From positions 124,001-188,000 of the forward strand of contig NZ_SRXV01000001.1 of assembly GCF_004793635.1 (NCBI RefSeq): a DNA stretch of 64,000 nt, read 5' to 3'. Source of the DNA: Marinicauda pacifica. Lineage in GTDB: Bacteria; Pseudomonadota; Alphaproteobacteria; Caulobacterales; Maricaulaceae. This document shows positions 53,784-62,412 of the stretch, one piece after another. Numbering within the stretch: position 1 is the stretch's first letter; every line of letters starts with the position of its first letter. Under the pieces are notes generated by a model. It was not told where the DNA came from. It worked only from the letters and a program-made list of their open reading frames with translations, and ran no database searches. The position numbers and the translations under genes are program-made.

Positions 53784-53842
53784 CTGCCTGTTGCGGCCAG
53801 TCTCCATTGCCTCCCCGGAACGGGCAGGGGATAAGGCCGCCC

Positions 53843-54574
53843 ATGAAAAAGAGAGCCGATACATATCTTGTGGATGAAGGCTATTTCGAAACCCGCGCCA
53901 GAGCCCGCGCGGCCATCGAGGCGGGCCGGGTGCGCGCGGATGGCGAACCGGTCACCAAGCCCGCGCAGAAGATCGCGCCGGGCGCGGCGATCGAGGCCGA
54001 GCCGGCCCATCCCTATGTCAGCCGGGCGGCGCTGAAGCTGGAGGCGGCCCTGGACCGCTCCGGTCTCGACCCGTCCGGACAGGTCTGTCTGGATGTCGGC
54101 GCCTCGACCGGCGGGTTTACCGAAATCCTGCTGAAACGCGGGGCGGCCAAGGTCTATGCAGTCGATGTCGGGCGCGGCCAGCTTCACGCCTCGCTGCGGG
54201 CGGACCCGCGTGTGGTCAATCTGGAAACCACCGATGCGCGCGCCCTGTGCGAAGAGGTGATCGAGACTGCGCCCGAGCTGATTGTCTGCGACGCCAGCTT
54301 CATCGGACTGGCCAAGGTGCTCGACGTGCCCCTGTCGCTGGCGGCGCCTGACGCGGCCCTCGTCACCCTGTTCAAGCCGCAATTCGAGGTCGGGCGCGAG
54401 AATGTCGGCAAGGGCGGCATCGTCAAGGATCCGGCCGCCGTCGAGGAGGCGAGGGAGCGTGTCACCTCCTTCCTGGACGCCGCAGGCTGGCCGGTCGAGG
54501 ACGAGATCGAAAGTCCGATACTCGGCGGGGACGGAAACCGGGAATACGTCCTGCTGGCCCGCCAATCGCGCTGA
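53843..54574 (+). CDS. tlyA: TlyA-family rRNA 2'-O-methyltransferase
   Basis: The 243-residue protein has an N-terminal S4-like RNA-binding segment ('ARARAAIEAGRVRADGEPVTKP') and an FtsJ/RrmJ methyltransferase domain ('CLDVGASTGGFTEILLKRGA', 'LIVCDASFIGLAKVL', 'TLFKPQFEVGRENVGKGGIV'). TlyA-type enzymes methylate 16S/23S rRNA at cytidine 2'-OH. ATG 53843 follows 'AGGCCGCCC'. It is near dxs but divided from it by the opposite-strand cspA/S41/tetR block. Confidence 0.93.
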   Translation: MKKRADTYLVDEGYFETRARARAAIEAGRVRADGEPVTKPAQKIAPGAAIEAEPAHPYVSRAALKLEAALDRSGLDPSGQVCLDVGASTGGFTEILLKRGAAKVYAVDVGRGQLHASLRADPRVVNLETTDARALCEEVIETAPELIVCDASFIGLAKVLDVPLSLAAPDAALVTLFKPQFEVGRENVGKGGIVKDPAAVEEARERVTSFLDAAGWPVEDEIESPILGGDGNREYVLLARQSR

Positions 54575-54645
54575 GGCTTGTTTCAATCTGGTTTGGTTCA
54601 TCTGGCGCGCGGCGGCGACCGAGCCTGCCCTTCCGCCAAATGAAA

Positions 54646-54670
54646 CGGCCCGCACCTTGGGTGCGGGCCG
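54646..54670. terminator. Terminator between tlyA and the glycine-zipper gene
   Basis: CGGCCCGCACC (54646-54656), 3-base loop, GGTGCGGGCCG (54660-54670). On the minus strand it is followed by TTTCATTT, so it serves the minus-strand gene at 54701 best. Confidence 0.75.
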
Positions 54671-54700
54671 CATCTGTCTCGAGGGGTAGAGGCCGGCTGA

Positions 54701-55531
54701 CTACTGCGCCGGGCGCCACATGCCGTCGCTGCCCTGGCACATATAGACCTCGCGTCCGGCCGAGCTCATATAGCGGCAGCTCGCGGTCTGGTAGCCGCTG
54801 GTGCTGATGGTCTGGCTGCCCGCGCTGTAGCGGCGCGAGTCCTGGGCCGGTTGCTGGTCGGAATAGCCATAGCCCGAGCCTCCCAGCAATTCCTCATTGG
54901 TCGAATACCGACGGCTATTGTCGTAGCGGTCGTCATAGACCGGGTCGGACCCGTAATAGGGATCGTCATAGCCATAGTCGTCGCCATAGCCCTGATCGTA
55001 GGTCTGGCCGTATCCCTGGCCGTATCCCTGATCGTACACCGGGCCGGTCTGGCGGTACGGGTCGGACTGGCCGTAACCGCTCTGGCCATAGCGCAGCTGG
55101 TCGCAATTGCCGCTGGCGATGGCCGCGCCGGCCAGCGCGCCGACCGCGCCCCCGGCAACCACCGCGCCGTCATTGCCGGCCTCGTCGTGACGGCCGTAGC
55201 GGTCGTGACGCGAACGCCGGTCATGACGGTAGCCGGAGTGGCGATAGCCGCGCGAGCTGTAACCATAGCGGTCGTCATACCCGCGGTGGCCGCGATAGCG
55301 GTCCCGGTCGCGGTCCTGAGACTCGTCATGGAGTTCCGCGCCGACGACCGCGCCGAGAATGCCGCCGATCACCGCACCGGCGACCTGGCGCTGGCGCTGT
55401 TGCTGGACGCATTGCTCGTAGGTGGTGGCGGGGGCCGCGCGATAGCTCTGGGCCTCGGCGCTGGGCGTCATCGCCGGCGCGAGGGCGCTGGCGCCGAGAA
55501 GGGCTGTTGCCGCGAGGGTCAAGGTTTTCAT
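54701..55531 (-). CDS. Exported glycine-zipper protein with Arg/Tyr- and Gly/Tyr/Gln-rich regions
   Basis: The 276-residue protein has a signal peptide ('AMTPSAEAQSY'), a first glycine zipper 'VAGAVIGGILGAVVGAEL', a charged His/Arg/Tyr/Asp-rich stretch ('HRGYDDRYGYSSRGYRHSGY'), a second zipper 'GAVVAGGAVGALAGAAIASGN' and a Gly/Tyr/Gln/Asp-rich part ('DQGYGQGYGQTYDQGYGDD'). The C-terminal 'QTASCRYMSSAGREVYMCQG' and 'GMWRPAQ' resemble the tail of the neighbouring gene 55720-56763. This looks like an outer-membrane-associated surface protein of unknown function. Confidence 0.75.
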   Translation of the reverse strand: MKTLTLAATALLGASALAPAMTPSAEAQSYRAAPATTYEQCVQQQRQRQVAGAVIGGILGAVVGAELHDESQDRDRDRYRGHRGYDDRYGYSSRGYRHSGYRHDRRSRHDRYGRHDEAGNDGAVVAGGAVGALAGAAIASGNCDQLRYGQSGYGQSDPYRQTGPVYDQGYGQGYGQTYDQGYGDDYGYDDPYYGSDPVYDDRYDNSRRYSTNEELLGGSGYGYSDQQPAQDSRRYSAGSQTISTSGYQTASCRYMSSAGREVYMCQGSDGMWRPAQ

Positions 55532-55640
55532 CGCTGTGTCTCCAGTCTCGCATCGGGACGCGTGACACACGCCTCCCTTCAATCTTTAAGCCAACCCTAA
55601 CAAAGCGCCGATGAGTGCGCGATGAACGGTTTGGGTCACG

Positions 55641-55669
55641 AAAAAGCCCGGGCGCGCGGCGCCCGGGCT
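55641..55669 (-). terminator. Terminator of the Arg/Asp-rich glycine-zipper gene
   Basis: On the minus strand AGCCCGGGCGC (reading from 55669) pairs with the matching arm ending at 55645 around a 3-base loop, then T5 (55645-55641). It ends the gene at 55720-56763. Confidence 0.9.
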
Positions 55670-55719
55670 CTTGCGGCCTTCAAGAGACTTGAAGGCGCCC
55701 CCTTATCCCCCTCCGCAGG

Positions 55720-56763
55720 TCACTGGCGGCTGGCGACCTCCCAGTAGCCGTAGCGGTTCTGGCACATGCGCACCTGGTCGCGCACGATCTGGCCGTTGGG
55801 CAGGAAAATCTCCGCATCGCCCCAGCGGCAGCGCCGGCCACCATAATTGTGATAGGCGCGCGGATGAACGACGCCGTAAACCCCCGAATACGGATTGTGC
55901 CAGTAGCCCGGCCCGCTCCCGCCAAAGGCCTGATTCGCGGCATAGTAGTACTGACCGCGATCACAACTGTTGAGCGAGGCACCGATCCCGCCGCCGATCA
56001 GACCGCCGGCCAGGACCGCCCCGCCATCGCCGTCCGAGACGGCGCCGCCAAGGAGGGCCCCGATCAGGGCGCCGGCGACGAACTCGTCCCCGCTGGAACG
56101 GCAGATACCGTCATAATAGCTGAATCCGACACTGGAGTAGCGGCTATAGGCACGATGATAGCGCCAATTGCGATTGTGATGGCGTCGGCCAGTGTACCTT
56201 TGATGACGGCGATACTGGTTATTATAACGGGTCTGATTGTAGTGCCGGTTGCGGTCGTAACGGTCGCGCCGGACGTCGCGGCGGGTATCGTGACGGAAGT
56301 CCCGGCGCGCATCGTGGCGGTAATCGCGGCGCGCATCGCGGCGGTGATCTGCCCAGGCGTCGCGGCGGCGGTCTCCCCGGAAATCGCGCCCTGCGTCGCG
56401 CCGGTATTCACGCCTCGCTTCCTGGCGGTGGTCCCGGCGCGCCTCTTGGCGGGCGTCGCGGCGATGATCCCTTCGCGCCTCCTGGCGGGCGTCTCGGTGG
56501 CGCTCCTGGCGGACTTCCTGGCGTGCCTCGCGGCGGCGGTCCTGGCGCGCGCTCTGGCGGGCTTCGCGATGGACTTGTCCCCGCCGGTTGCGATCGAGAT
56601 CTCCGCGCGAATTATGCCCGGTGCGGCCGGGATGTCCCCGCTCTTGCTGGGCGTCCACGGCATACGCGCTCGCGAACGCAGGGGCGGCGGGTCCTGCGAT
56701 CAGGGACAGACTCAAGGCGGCAGCCGAGATGACGGCGGCCAGACCCAGCGATTGCGGCTTCAT
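55720..56763 (-). CDS. Exported Arg/Asp-repeat protein with two glycine zippers
   Basis: The 347-residue protein has a signal peptide (ending 'APAFASAYA'), then about 140 residues of basic repeat units of 8 or 12 residues ('DARQEARRDHRR', 'DARRDYRH', 'DARRDFRH', 'DTRRDVRR'). Two glycine zippers follow ('VAGALIGALLGGAVSDGDG', 'GGAVLAGGLIGGGIGASLNS'), and a C terminus 'RDQVRMCQNRYGYWEVASRQ'. The C-terminal Cys/Trp motif and the zipper order match the gene at 54701, so the two are paralogues. The charged repeat could bind nucleic acid, lipopolysaccharide or peptidoglycan; no homologous function is known to me. Confidence 0.75.
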   Translation of the reverse strand: MKPQSLGLAAVISAAALSLSLIAGPAAPAFASAYAVDAQQERGHPGRTGHNSRGDLDRNRRGQVHREARQSARQDRRREARQEVRQERHRDARQEARRDHRRDARQEARRDHRQEARREYRRDAGRDFRGDRRRDAWADHRRDARRDYRHDARRDFRHDTRRDVRRDRYDRNRHYNQTRYNNQYRRHQRYTGRRHHNRNWRYHRAYSRYSSVGFSYYDGICRSSGDEFVAGALIGALLGGAVSDGDGGAVLAGGLIGGGIGASLNSCDRGQYYYAANQAFGGSGPGYWHNPYSGVYGVVHPRAYHNYGGRRCRWGDAEIFLPNGQIVRDQVRMCQNRYGYWEVASRQ

Positions 56764-56892
56764 GCGCCTTCCTCCTGGTCCGGATTATTCCGACGATGAA
56801 TAAATGTTAACAAACCCTTCCTGTCAGCCAGATGAACGCGCTGGTCATGTTAACCGTTGACCTCAACCGTTGCTTGGCGTTTGTGACCCATC

Positions 56893-58164
56893 ATGAAGCG
56901 CAGAAACAAGAACTCCCTCCCGCCAGCGCGCGTGGTCGAGCTCGAGGCCGGACGCATCGGAGCGCGCGGAGACGCCGTTGCCGAAGGCCCGGTCTATGTA
57001 CCCGGCCTGCTTCCGGGCGAGCGCGCCCTCGTCGAGGTGCGCGGCGACCGCGGCCGGGTCAAGGAGCGGCTCAGCGACTCCGAAGACCGGGTCAAGCCCT
57101 TCTGTCCCATAGCGGAACGCTGCGGCGGATGCTCCCTGCAGCACTGGTCGGCCGATGCCTACCGGAACTGGAAACGCTCGCTCGTCGTCGATGCATTGGC
57201 AAGAGAAGGGGTGGCCGGAGAGGTCGCTCCCCTGCTTCATGCGCACGGGGAAGGGCGCCGCCGCGCGACCCTGCACGCCCGCAGGGCCGGACGCACGCTG
57301 ACCTTCGGCTACAGCGAGCGGGCCGGTCACGCGATTGTCGACACAAAGGACTGTCCCGTCGCGCACCCGTTGATTCGACGCAGCTTTCCCGCCCTGCGCA
57401 GGCTGGCCGACGCGCTGGTCCCGCAAAAGGGCCAGGTCGACATCGCGGTGACGGCGACCGATGGCGGGCTGGATGTCTCGTGTGACTGGCCAGGTGATAT
57501 CGTCCTCGATCACCGGCTGACCGCGGCCGAGCTGGCGGCCAAGGAAGGCTGGGCGAGAATCTCGCTGAAGGGAGAGCCGGCGGCCGAGCGATCCACGCCC
57601 TATGTGCGTTTCGGCAAAGCAAAAGTCGCGCCTCCGCCGGGCGGATTCCTGCAGGCCACCGCCGCCGGCGAGGCCGGCCTGGCCGAGCGAGCCATGGCCG
57701 CGATCAAGGGCGCCCGGACGGTGGCCGATCTTTACGCCGGCTGCGGTTCTTTCGCCCTGCGCGCGGCCGAGACTGCACAGGTGCTGGCAGTGGAGGGCGA
57801 CGACCGGCCCCTCCGGGCCCTGCGCCAGGGCGCCGACCACACTCAGGGCCTGAAACCGGTTCAGACCCTGCATCGCGATCTGGCTCTGGAACCGATGAGC
57901 GTGAAGGAGCTGGAGCAGATCGATGCGGTCATTCTCGATCCGCCCCGCAACGGCGCGCGAAGCCAGGCCGAACGCCTGGCCGACAGCCTCGTGCCCGTGG
58001 TCGTCTCGATCTCCTGCAACCCGGCGACCTTCGCGCGGGACGCGGCCATCCTCATTGAGGGCGGTTACCGGATGGGTGAGGTGACTCCGGTCGATCAGTT
58101 CGCCTGGACCGGACACGTGGAGAGCATCGCGGTCTTTACCCGCACGCACCACAAACTTTCGTAG
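56893..58164 (+). CDS. RlmD/RumA-type RNA uracil-5-methyltransferase
   Basis: The 423-residue class I methyltransferase has a CxxCGGC Fe-S-type motif ('CPIAERCGGCSLQHWS', near residue 75), a SAM core ('VADLYAGCGSFALRA') and the catalytic Cys loop 'VVSISCNPATFARD' near 390. It methylates a uracil in 23S rRNA or tRNA; assignment to RlmD, RlmC or TrmA-type is not settled. 'MKRRNKNSLPP' is a short basic N terminus. ATG 56893 begins after the divergent glycine-zipper gene's promoter. Confidence 0.88.
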   Translation: MKRRNKNSLPPARVVELEAGRIGARGDAVAEGPVYVPGLLPGERALVEVRGDRGRVKERLSDSEDRVKPFCPIAERCGGCSLQHWSADAYRNWKRSLVVDALAREGVAGEVAPLLHAHGEGRRRATLHARRAGRTLTFGYSERAGHAIVDTKDCPVAHPLIRRSFPALRRLADALVPQKGQVDIAVTATDGGLDVSCDWPGDIVLDHRLTAAELAAKEGWARISLKGEPAAERSTPYVRFGKAKVAPPPGGFLQATAAGEAGLAERAMAAIKGARTVADLYAGCGSFALRAAETAQVLAVEGDDRPLRALRQGADHTQGLKPVQTLHRDLALEPMSVKELEQIDAVILDPPRNGARSQAERLADSLVPVVVSISCNPATFARDAAILIEGGYRMGEVTPVDQFAWTGHVESIAVFTRTHHKLS

Positions 58165-58221
58165 GCGCAGCAACGATCTGCCTCTAGCCTGCTTCGCTTG
58201 GGAAGCGGCGGAGAGGCAGCG

Positions 58222-58896
58222 ATGTTCATCGGTCATTACGGTCCGGCTTTCGCGGGCGTTCGCGCGGCCCGCAGCGTGCCGCTCTGGGTGCTGTTCCTCT
58301 CGGTCCAGGCCGTTGACATCGCCTGGGGCATTCTTGTTGCTCTGGAGATTGAAAAGCTCCGCATCGTTCCGGGCTTCACCGAGGTGAACGCGTTCGATCT
58401 CTATTTCATGCCGTACACACATTCTCTACCCGCCACGCTCGCGTTCTCGATCGCGGGCGGCGCCATCTACGCGTTGCTCGCTCGCAAGGAGCAGGTCCTG
58501 GGCGGGGTAGTGGTCGGGCTGGCCATCGCGTCTCACTGGTTCACAGACCTGCTTGTCCATGTGCCGGACCTCGCGCTCTGGCCCGGCGGCCCCCGCGTGG
58601 GCTTCGGTCTGTGGCAGCATTTCTGGCCGGCGATGATGCTGGAGGGTGCGCTCCTCCTTCTCGGATTCGTGCTCTATCTTGGCGCGACCTCGCCGCGCGG
58701 TCTCGTCGGCCGGGTCGCTCCGCTTGTGCTGCTACTGGTTCTCGCAGGTCTTCAGATCATCCACGTCACCGCGCCCCCGGCTGAAGACGCAGCATCCATC
58801 GGCCTGTCGAGCGCGCTGGTCTTCGTGCTGCTGACCGGACTGGCGGCGCTTGTCGACTGGACGCGACGTCCAGCCTCCCCCTCGCCTAGGGGGTAG
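58222..58896 (+). CDS. Multi-pass membrane protein, possible metal-dependent-hydrolase-like
   Basis: The 224-residue protein has 6-7 hydrophobic segments ('[20 protein letters not shown]', '[20 protein letters not shown]', '[20 protein letters not shown]', and others) with '[20 protein letters not shown]' at the N terminus. The conserved His/Asp/Trp set ('YTHSLPATL', '[15 protein letters not shown]') resembles the YdjM/DUF457-type membrane hydrolases, but I would not assign a substrate. ATG 58222 after GAGAGGC. It overlaps the aroC stop by 11 bases at the 3' end. Confidence 0.7.
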   Translation: MFIGHYGPAFAGVRAARSVPLWVLFLSVQAVDIAWGILVALEIEKLRIVPGFTEVNAFDLYFMPYTHSLPATLAFSIAGGAIYALLARKEQVLGGVVVGLAIASHWFTDLLVHVPDLALWPGGPRVGFGLWQHFWPAMMLEGALLLLGFVLYLGATSPRGLVGRVAPLVLLLVLAGLQIIHVTAPPAEDAASIGLSSALVFVLLTGLAALVDWTRRPASPSPRG

Positions 58897-59983
58897 CGTT
58901 CTGTGCCAGGGCACGCAGCTTGTGGTCGGCCAGCACAAGGGCTGCCATCGCCTCGGCGACCGGAACGGCTCGGATGCCCACGCAGGGGTCATGGCGCCCT
59001 TTGGTGGAGACGGCAACCTCTTCGAGCGAGCGCGTGAGCGTCTGCTTCTCGATCCGGATGGAGCTGGTCGGCTTGATGGCAAGGCGGACAACGAGATCCT
59101 GGCCCGTCGATATACCGCCCAGCACGCCTCCATTGTGGTTTGAGGAAAAGGCCGGCTTGCCATCCGCGTCCAGCCGCATCTCGTCGGCCGCGTCCTCTCC
59201 GCGCATCGCCGCTGCCTCCATTCCGGCTCCGATCTCGACGCCTTTTGCCGCGTTGATGCTCATCATGGCGCTCGCCAGGTCGGCATCCAGCTTGCCATAA
59301 ACCGGCGCCCCCCAACCGGCGGGCACGCCGCTGACATGACATTCGACCATTGCTCCGACCGACGAGCCCGCCTTGCGGATCTCATCGAGATCTTCAGCCC
59401 ACCGGGCCGCGGTGCCGGGGTCGGGACAGAAGAAATCGTTCTGCTCCACGGCCGCCCAGTCCCATGCCGTACGGTCGATGGCCCGCGGACCGATCTGCAC
59501 CAGCACCGCGCGGATCGATATCCCATCGCCCAGCACCTTGCGGGCGATGGCACCGGCTGCCACCCGGGCGGCGGTCTCGCGCGCACTGGACCTTCCGCCG
59601 CCCCTATAGTCACGGACGCCATATTTCATGTCGTAGGTGAAGTCCGCATGACCGGGCCGCCAGCGGTCGCGAATGTCCGAATAATCCTTGGACCGCTGAT
59701 CTGTATTCTCGATCATCAGGCTGATCGGGCTGCCCGTTGTGACCGGTCCTGGCGTGCGTTCGTCCTCGAACGTACCTGACAGAATCCGGACCTCGTCTGC
59801 CTCGCGCCGCTGCGTGACGTGCCGGGAGGTTCCCGGCCGGCGTTTGTCCAGGTAGGGCTGGATGTCCGCCTCGCTCAAGGCCAGTCCGGGCGGACAGCCA
59901 TCGATAACGGCGCCCAGCGCGGGACCGTGGCTTTCACCCCACGTCGTCAAACGAAAAAGGTGACCGAAGGTGTTGTGAGACAT
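58886..59983 (-). CDS. aroC: Chorismate synthase
   Basis: AroC makes chorismate from EPSP, the last common step of aromatic amino acid synthesis, needing reduced flavin. The 365-residue protein starts '[20 protein letters not shown]', has '[20 protein letters not shown]', and '[18 protein letters not shown]' with the family's conserved His/Asp residues. The 3' end overlaps the convergent membrane-protein gene by 11 bases. Confidence 0.97.
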   Translation of the reverse strand: MSHNTFGHLFRLTTWGESHGPALGAVIDGCPPGLALSEADIQPYLDKRRPGTSRHVTQRREADEVRILSGTFEDERTPGPVTTGSPISLMIENTDQRSKDYSDIRDRWRPGHADFTYDMKYGVRDYRGGGRSSARETAARVAAGAIARKVLGDGISIRAVLVQIGPRAIDRTAWDWAAVEQNDFFCPDPGTAARWAEDLDEIRKAGSSVGAMVECHVSGVPAGWGAPVYGKLDADLASAMMSINAAKGVEIGAGMEAAAMRGEDAADEMRLDADGKPAFSSNHNGGVLGGISTGQDLVVRLAIKPTSSIRIEKQTLTRSLEEVAVSTKGRHDPCVGIRAVPVAEAMAALVLADHKLRALAQNATP

Positions 59984-60140
59984 GAAGTGCGCCGCCCTGG
60001 TTTTCCAACTGCGCCAAGCTTAGAGAGCGTCGGGGCGGGCGTCACGGCTTGAACTCGGCACCAGGGTTTCACGGCCAAGGGCAGAGGCCGGGCGAAGGCT
60101 AGCGGCCACCGCCGCCGGGTCAGCACCACTCCGAGACCTA

Positions 60141-60731
60141 TTATGCCGCCTTGTCGTTCTTGCCCGTGCTGCGCACCCAGTTGGCCAGCCGGGCAGCCGG
60201 CGGTGACTTCACGAACATGTCGCAGAATGCACGAAGCAGGCCTGCGCTATCCTCGCTTTCCTGCTCACTGCGTTCCATGTCGCGCAATTCCTGCGCTTTG
60301 CGCTCGCGTGCTTTCTTCTCGCTCTTGCCCATTTCCTGGCCGCCATCGACGATGACGTCCCGCACCAATATCTTCACGCGCCACTTGGAATCGCCGACCG
60401 GCACGACCACCGCACCGGTCTTTGAATAAGGGAGGATGCGCACCATCACATTGCGTTCGCCCACGAACACGGTGCGCAGACCACCCTTGCGCGCTTCCTC
60501 CGGCGTGATCGTCAGCTCGTGATAGCGTGGTGCGTAGACGCGCAGAACCTCATAGGCTTTCAGCATTCGCTGAAGCTTGCCAACCGCTTTCGCGCTCTGG
60601 TCGCCGCTTGTGTCGGGATGAACGGTCTTGATTACCGAGCGAAACGTCTTCCGCACGGTTTCAAAATCTTCATCGCCTTCGAGCCCGAAGACGCGATACG
60701 CGGCAATAATGGGGTCCTGCTTCTGGTTCAT
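60141..60731 (-). CDS. J-domain (DnaJ-like) protein
   Basis: The 196-residue protein has a J domain at the N terminus ('VRKTFRSVIKTVHPDTSGDQ', with the HPD motif) and an all-charged middle, 'KSEKKARERKAQELRDMERS', then a C-terminal 'CDMFVKSPPAARLANWVRS'. It lacks DnaJ's Gly/Phe and zinc regions, so it is a specialised co-chaperone. It is divergent from pdxH. Confidence 0.8.
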   Translation of the reverse strand: MNQKQDPIIAAYRVFGLEGDEDFETVRKTFRSVIKTVHPDTSGDQSAKAVGKLQRMLKAYEVLRVYAPRYHELTITPEEARKGGLRTVFVGERNVMVRILPYSKTGAVVVPVGDSKWRVKILVRDVIVDGGQEMGKSEKKARERKAQELRDMERSEQESEDSAGLLRAFCDMFVKSPPAARLANWVRSTGKNDKAA

Positions 60732-60830
60732 GACGATCAGGATCGCACACTCAGTCTTTTCGAAAGGTTGACGCGCTCAGGCCAGGGCATATGTCTCGAT
60801 CGATATTTTTTATCCGGGAAAGTCGAATAA

Positions 60831-61499
60831 ATGTCCGCCAATGACGTGATACCGCCGTCACCGAGTGAGAGTGAATATGCGACCTCTCAAGACGGCACGG
60901 TTGAGGATATCTTCGCACGCGAGGACCCGTTCTCGCTCTTTGAAGACTGGCTCCAGGCCGCTCGCGGAAGTGAACCGAACGACCCGAACGCTGTCGCATT
61001 GGCCACGGCGGATCCGGACGGACTTCCCGACGTTCGCATGGTCTTGCTCAAGGGCTTCGATCGCGAGGGGTTCGTTTTCTACACAAACCTGGAAAGCGCG
61101 AAGGGCCGTCAGCTGCAGGACAATCCCAAGGCGGCGATGTGCTTTCATTGGAAATCCTTGCGCCGGCAGGTGCGTCTTCGCGGCGCGATCACGCCGGTAA
61201 GCGAAGCCGAGGCCGACGCCTATTTCCAGAGCCGGGCGCGCGACAGTCGCATCGGGGCCTGGGCGAGCAAGCAGTCACGCCCGTTGGAAAGCCGGTTCGC
61301 GTTGGAGAAGGAAGTCGCGAAATACGCTGCGAAGTTTCACATCGGTTCGGTGCCGCGCCCGGATTTCTGGAGCGGCTTCCGTCTGATCCCCGAGCGCATC
61401 GAGTTCTGGCGGGACCGGCGCTTCAGGCTTCATGACCGTATGGTATTCTCGCGAGAAGCGGCGACTTCGCCCTGGTCTGTCATGCGCCTATATCCATAA
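60831..61499 (+). CDS. pdxH: Pyridoxamine 5'-phosphate oxidase
   Basis: PdxH converts PNP or PMP to PLP with FMN. The 222-residue protein has '[20 protein letters not shown]', '[25 protein letters not shown]', '[20 protein letters not shown]', and the C-terminal '[20 protein letters not shown]'. Everything fits the family. ATG 60831 has a weak ribosome-binding site ('GGGAAAG'). Confidence 0.96.
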   Translation: MSANDVIPPSPSESEYATSQDGTVEDIFAREDPFSLFEDWLQAARGSEPNDPNAVALATADPDGLPDVRMVLLKGFDREGFVFYTNLESAKGRQLQDNPKAAMCFHWKSLRRQVRLRGAITPVSEAEADAYFQSRARDSRIGAWASKQSRPLESRFALEKEVAKYAAKFHIGSVPRPDFWSGFRLIPERIEFWRDRRFRLHDRMVFSREAATSPWSVMRLYP

Positions 61500-61564
61500 T
61501 GGTCTAGGGTGGGACCGAAGTCGGCCTGTCCGGGCCGGAATTTTGCGGTTGGGGAACAGACGGC

Positions 61565-62398
61565 ATGACAAAACTCTTTTCGGTCCTTTGCGGACTCGTT
61601 GCGGCCCTGGCGTGGGCCGTCGTGATTGCAATTCCTGTGTGGTTCCTGATCACGACCATGGGCGCAAAAGTAGATCTATGGGCCCCCCTTGACGCTTTCC
61701 GTCACGTTCGCACCTACGCACAATATGCTATCTTCGGTGCGCTCGGCGTTGGAGCGGTGAGCCTGGTCGTTCTGATCGTGTCGCGCTTCGCGGCCGGGGT
61801 TGGCGGCGCAGGCGCTTTTCTGGGTGCCATTCTGGCAGTTGTCATTGGCGGCGGCGGCCTGATGGCCGCGAAGTCTGCCCAGGACGCCGCCGCCAGCGTT
61901 CCGCCGATCCACGACATCAGCACGGACCTGACCGATCCGCCGCAATTCTCCCGGGCGATGATCGAGCGGCGTGAGCAGATCGAAGGCGTGAATTCGGTCG
62001 ATCTGCTCGACAAGCAGGTCCCCGATTCAGATTGGACGGGTCAATGGGGCGGCCGGGCCGTGACCGATGTCCAGGCGGAGGCTTATCCCGATATCGAGAC
62101 GCTCTACCTGCCGGCAGACCCTGCGCAGGCCTACGAGGCGTCGCTGGCGGCGGCACGTGATATGGGGTGGCGCATCACGACCGCGTCGCGCGATTCGCTC
62201 ATGTTCGAAGGCACGGTCGAGAGCTTCTGGTTCAGCTTCAAGGACGATTTCGTTGTCCGGATCACCGAGGCTGAAAACGGCGGCAGTGCGATCGATGTAC
62301 GCTCGGTCAGTCGGGTCGGTCTTTCAGACCTTGGAGCCAATGCCGAGCGGGTGCGTGCTTTTCTCGAGGCTGTACGTGATGCCGCCGGGACTGCGTAG
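61565..62398 (+). CDS. DUF1499 membrane protein
   Basis: The 277-residue protein has an N-terminal membrane region of about three helices ('LVAALAWAVVIAIPVWFLIT', 'YAIFGALGVGAVSLVVLIVS', 'GAGAFLGAILAVVIGGGGLM') and a C-terminal DUF1499 domain ('VQAEAYPDIETLYLPADPAQ', 'FWFSFKDDFVVRI', 'GSAIDVRSVSRVGLSDLGAN'). Function unknown. The gene starts 65 bases after pdxH. Confidence 0.88.
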   Translation: MTKLFSVLCGLVAALAWAVVIAIPVWFLITTMGAKVDLWAPLDAFRHVRTYAQYAIFGALGVGAVSLVVLIVSRFAAGVGGAGAFLGAILAVVIGGGGLMAAKSAQDAAASVPPIHDISTDLTDPPQFSRAMIERREQIEGVNSVDLLDKQVPDSDWTGQWGGRAVTDVQAEAYPDIETLYLPADPAQAYEASLAAARDMGWRITTASRDSLMFEGTVESFWFSFKDDFVVRITEAENGGSAIDVRSVSRVGLSDLGANAERVRAFLEAVRDAAGTA

Positions 62399-62412
62399 GA
62401 CCGCTCACCGGG

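Noticed and set aside
55980..56640. Repetitive DNA that could look like a CRISPR array
   Set aside because: Repeats are in frame and encode Arg/Asp units; there are no regular spacers or cas genes.
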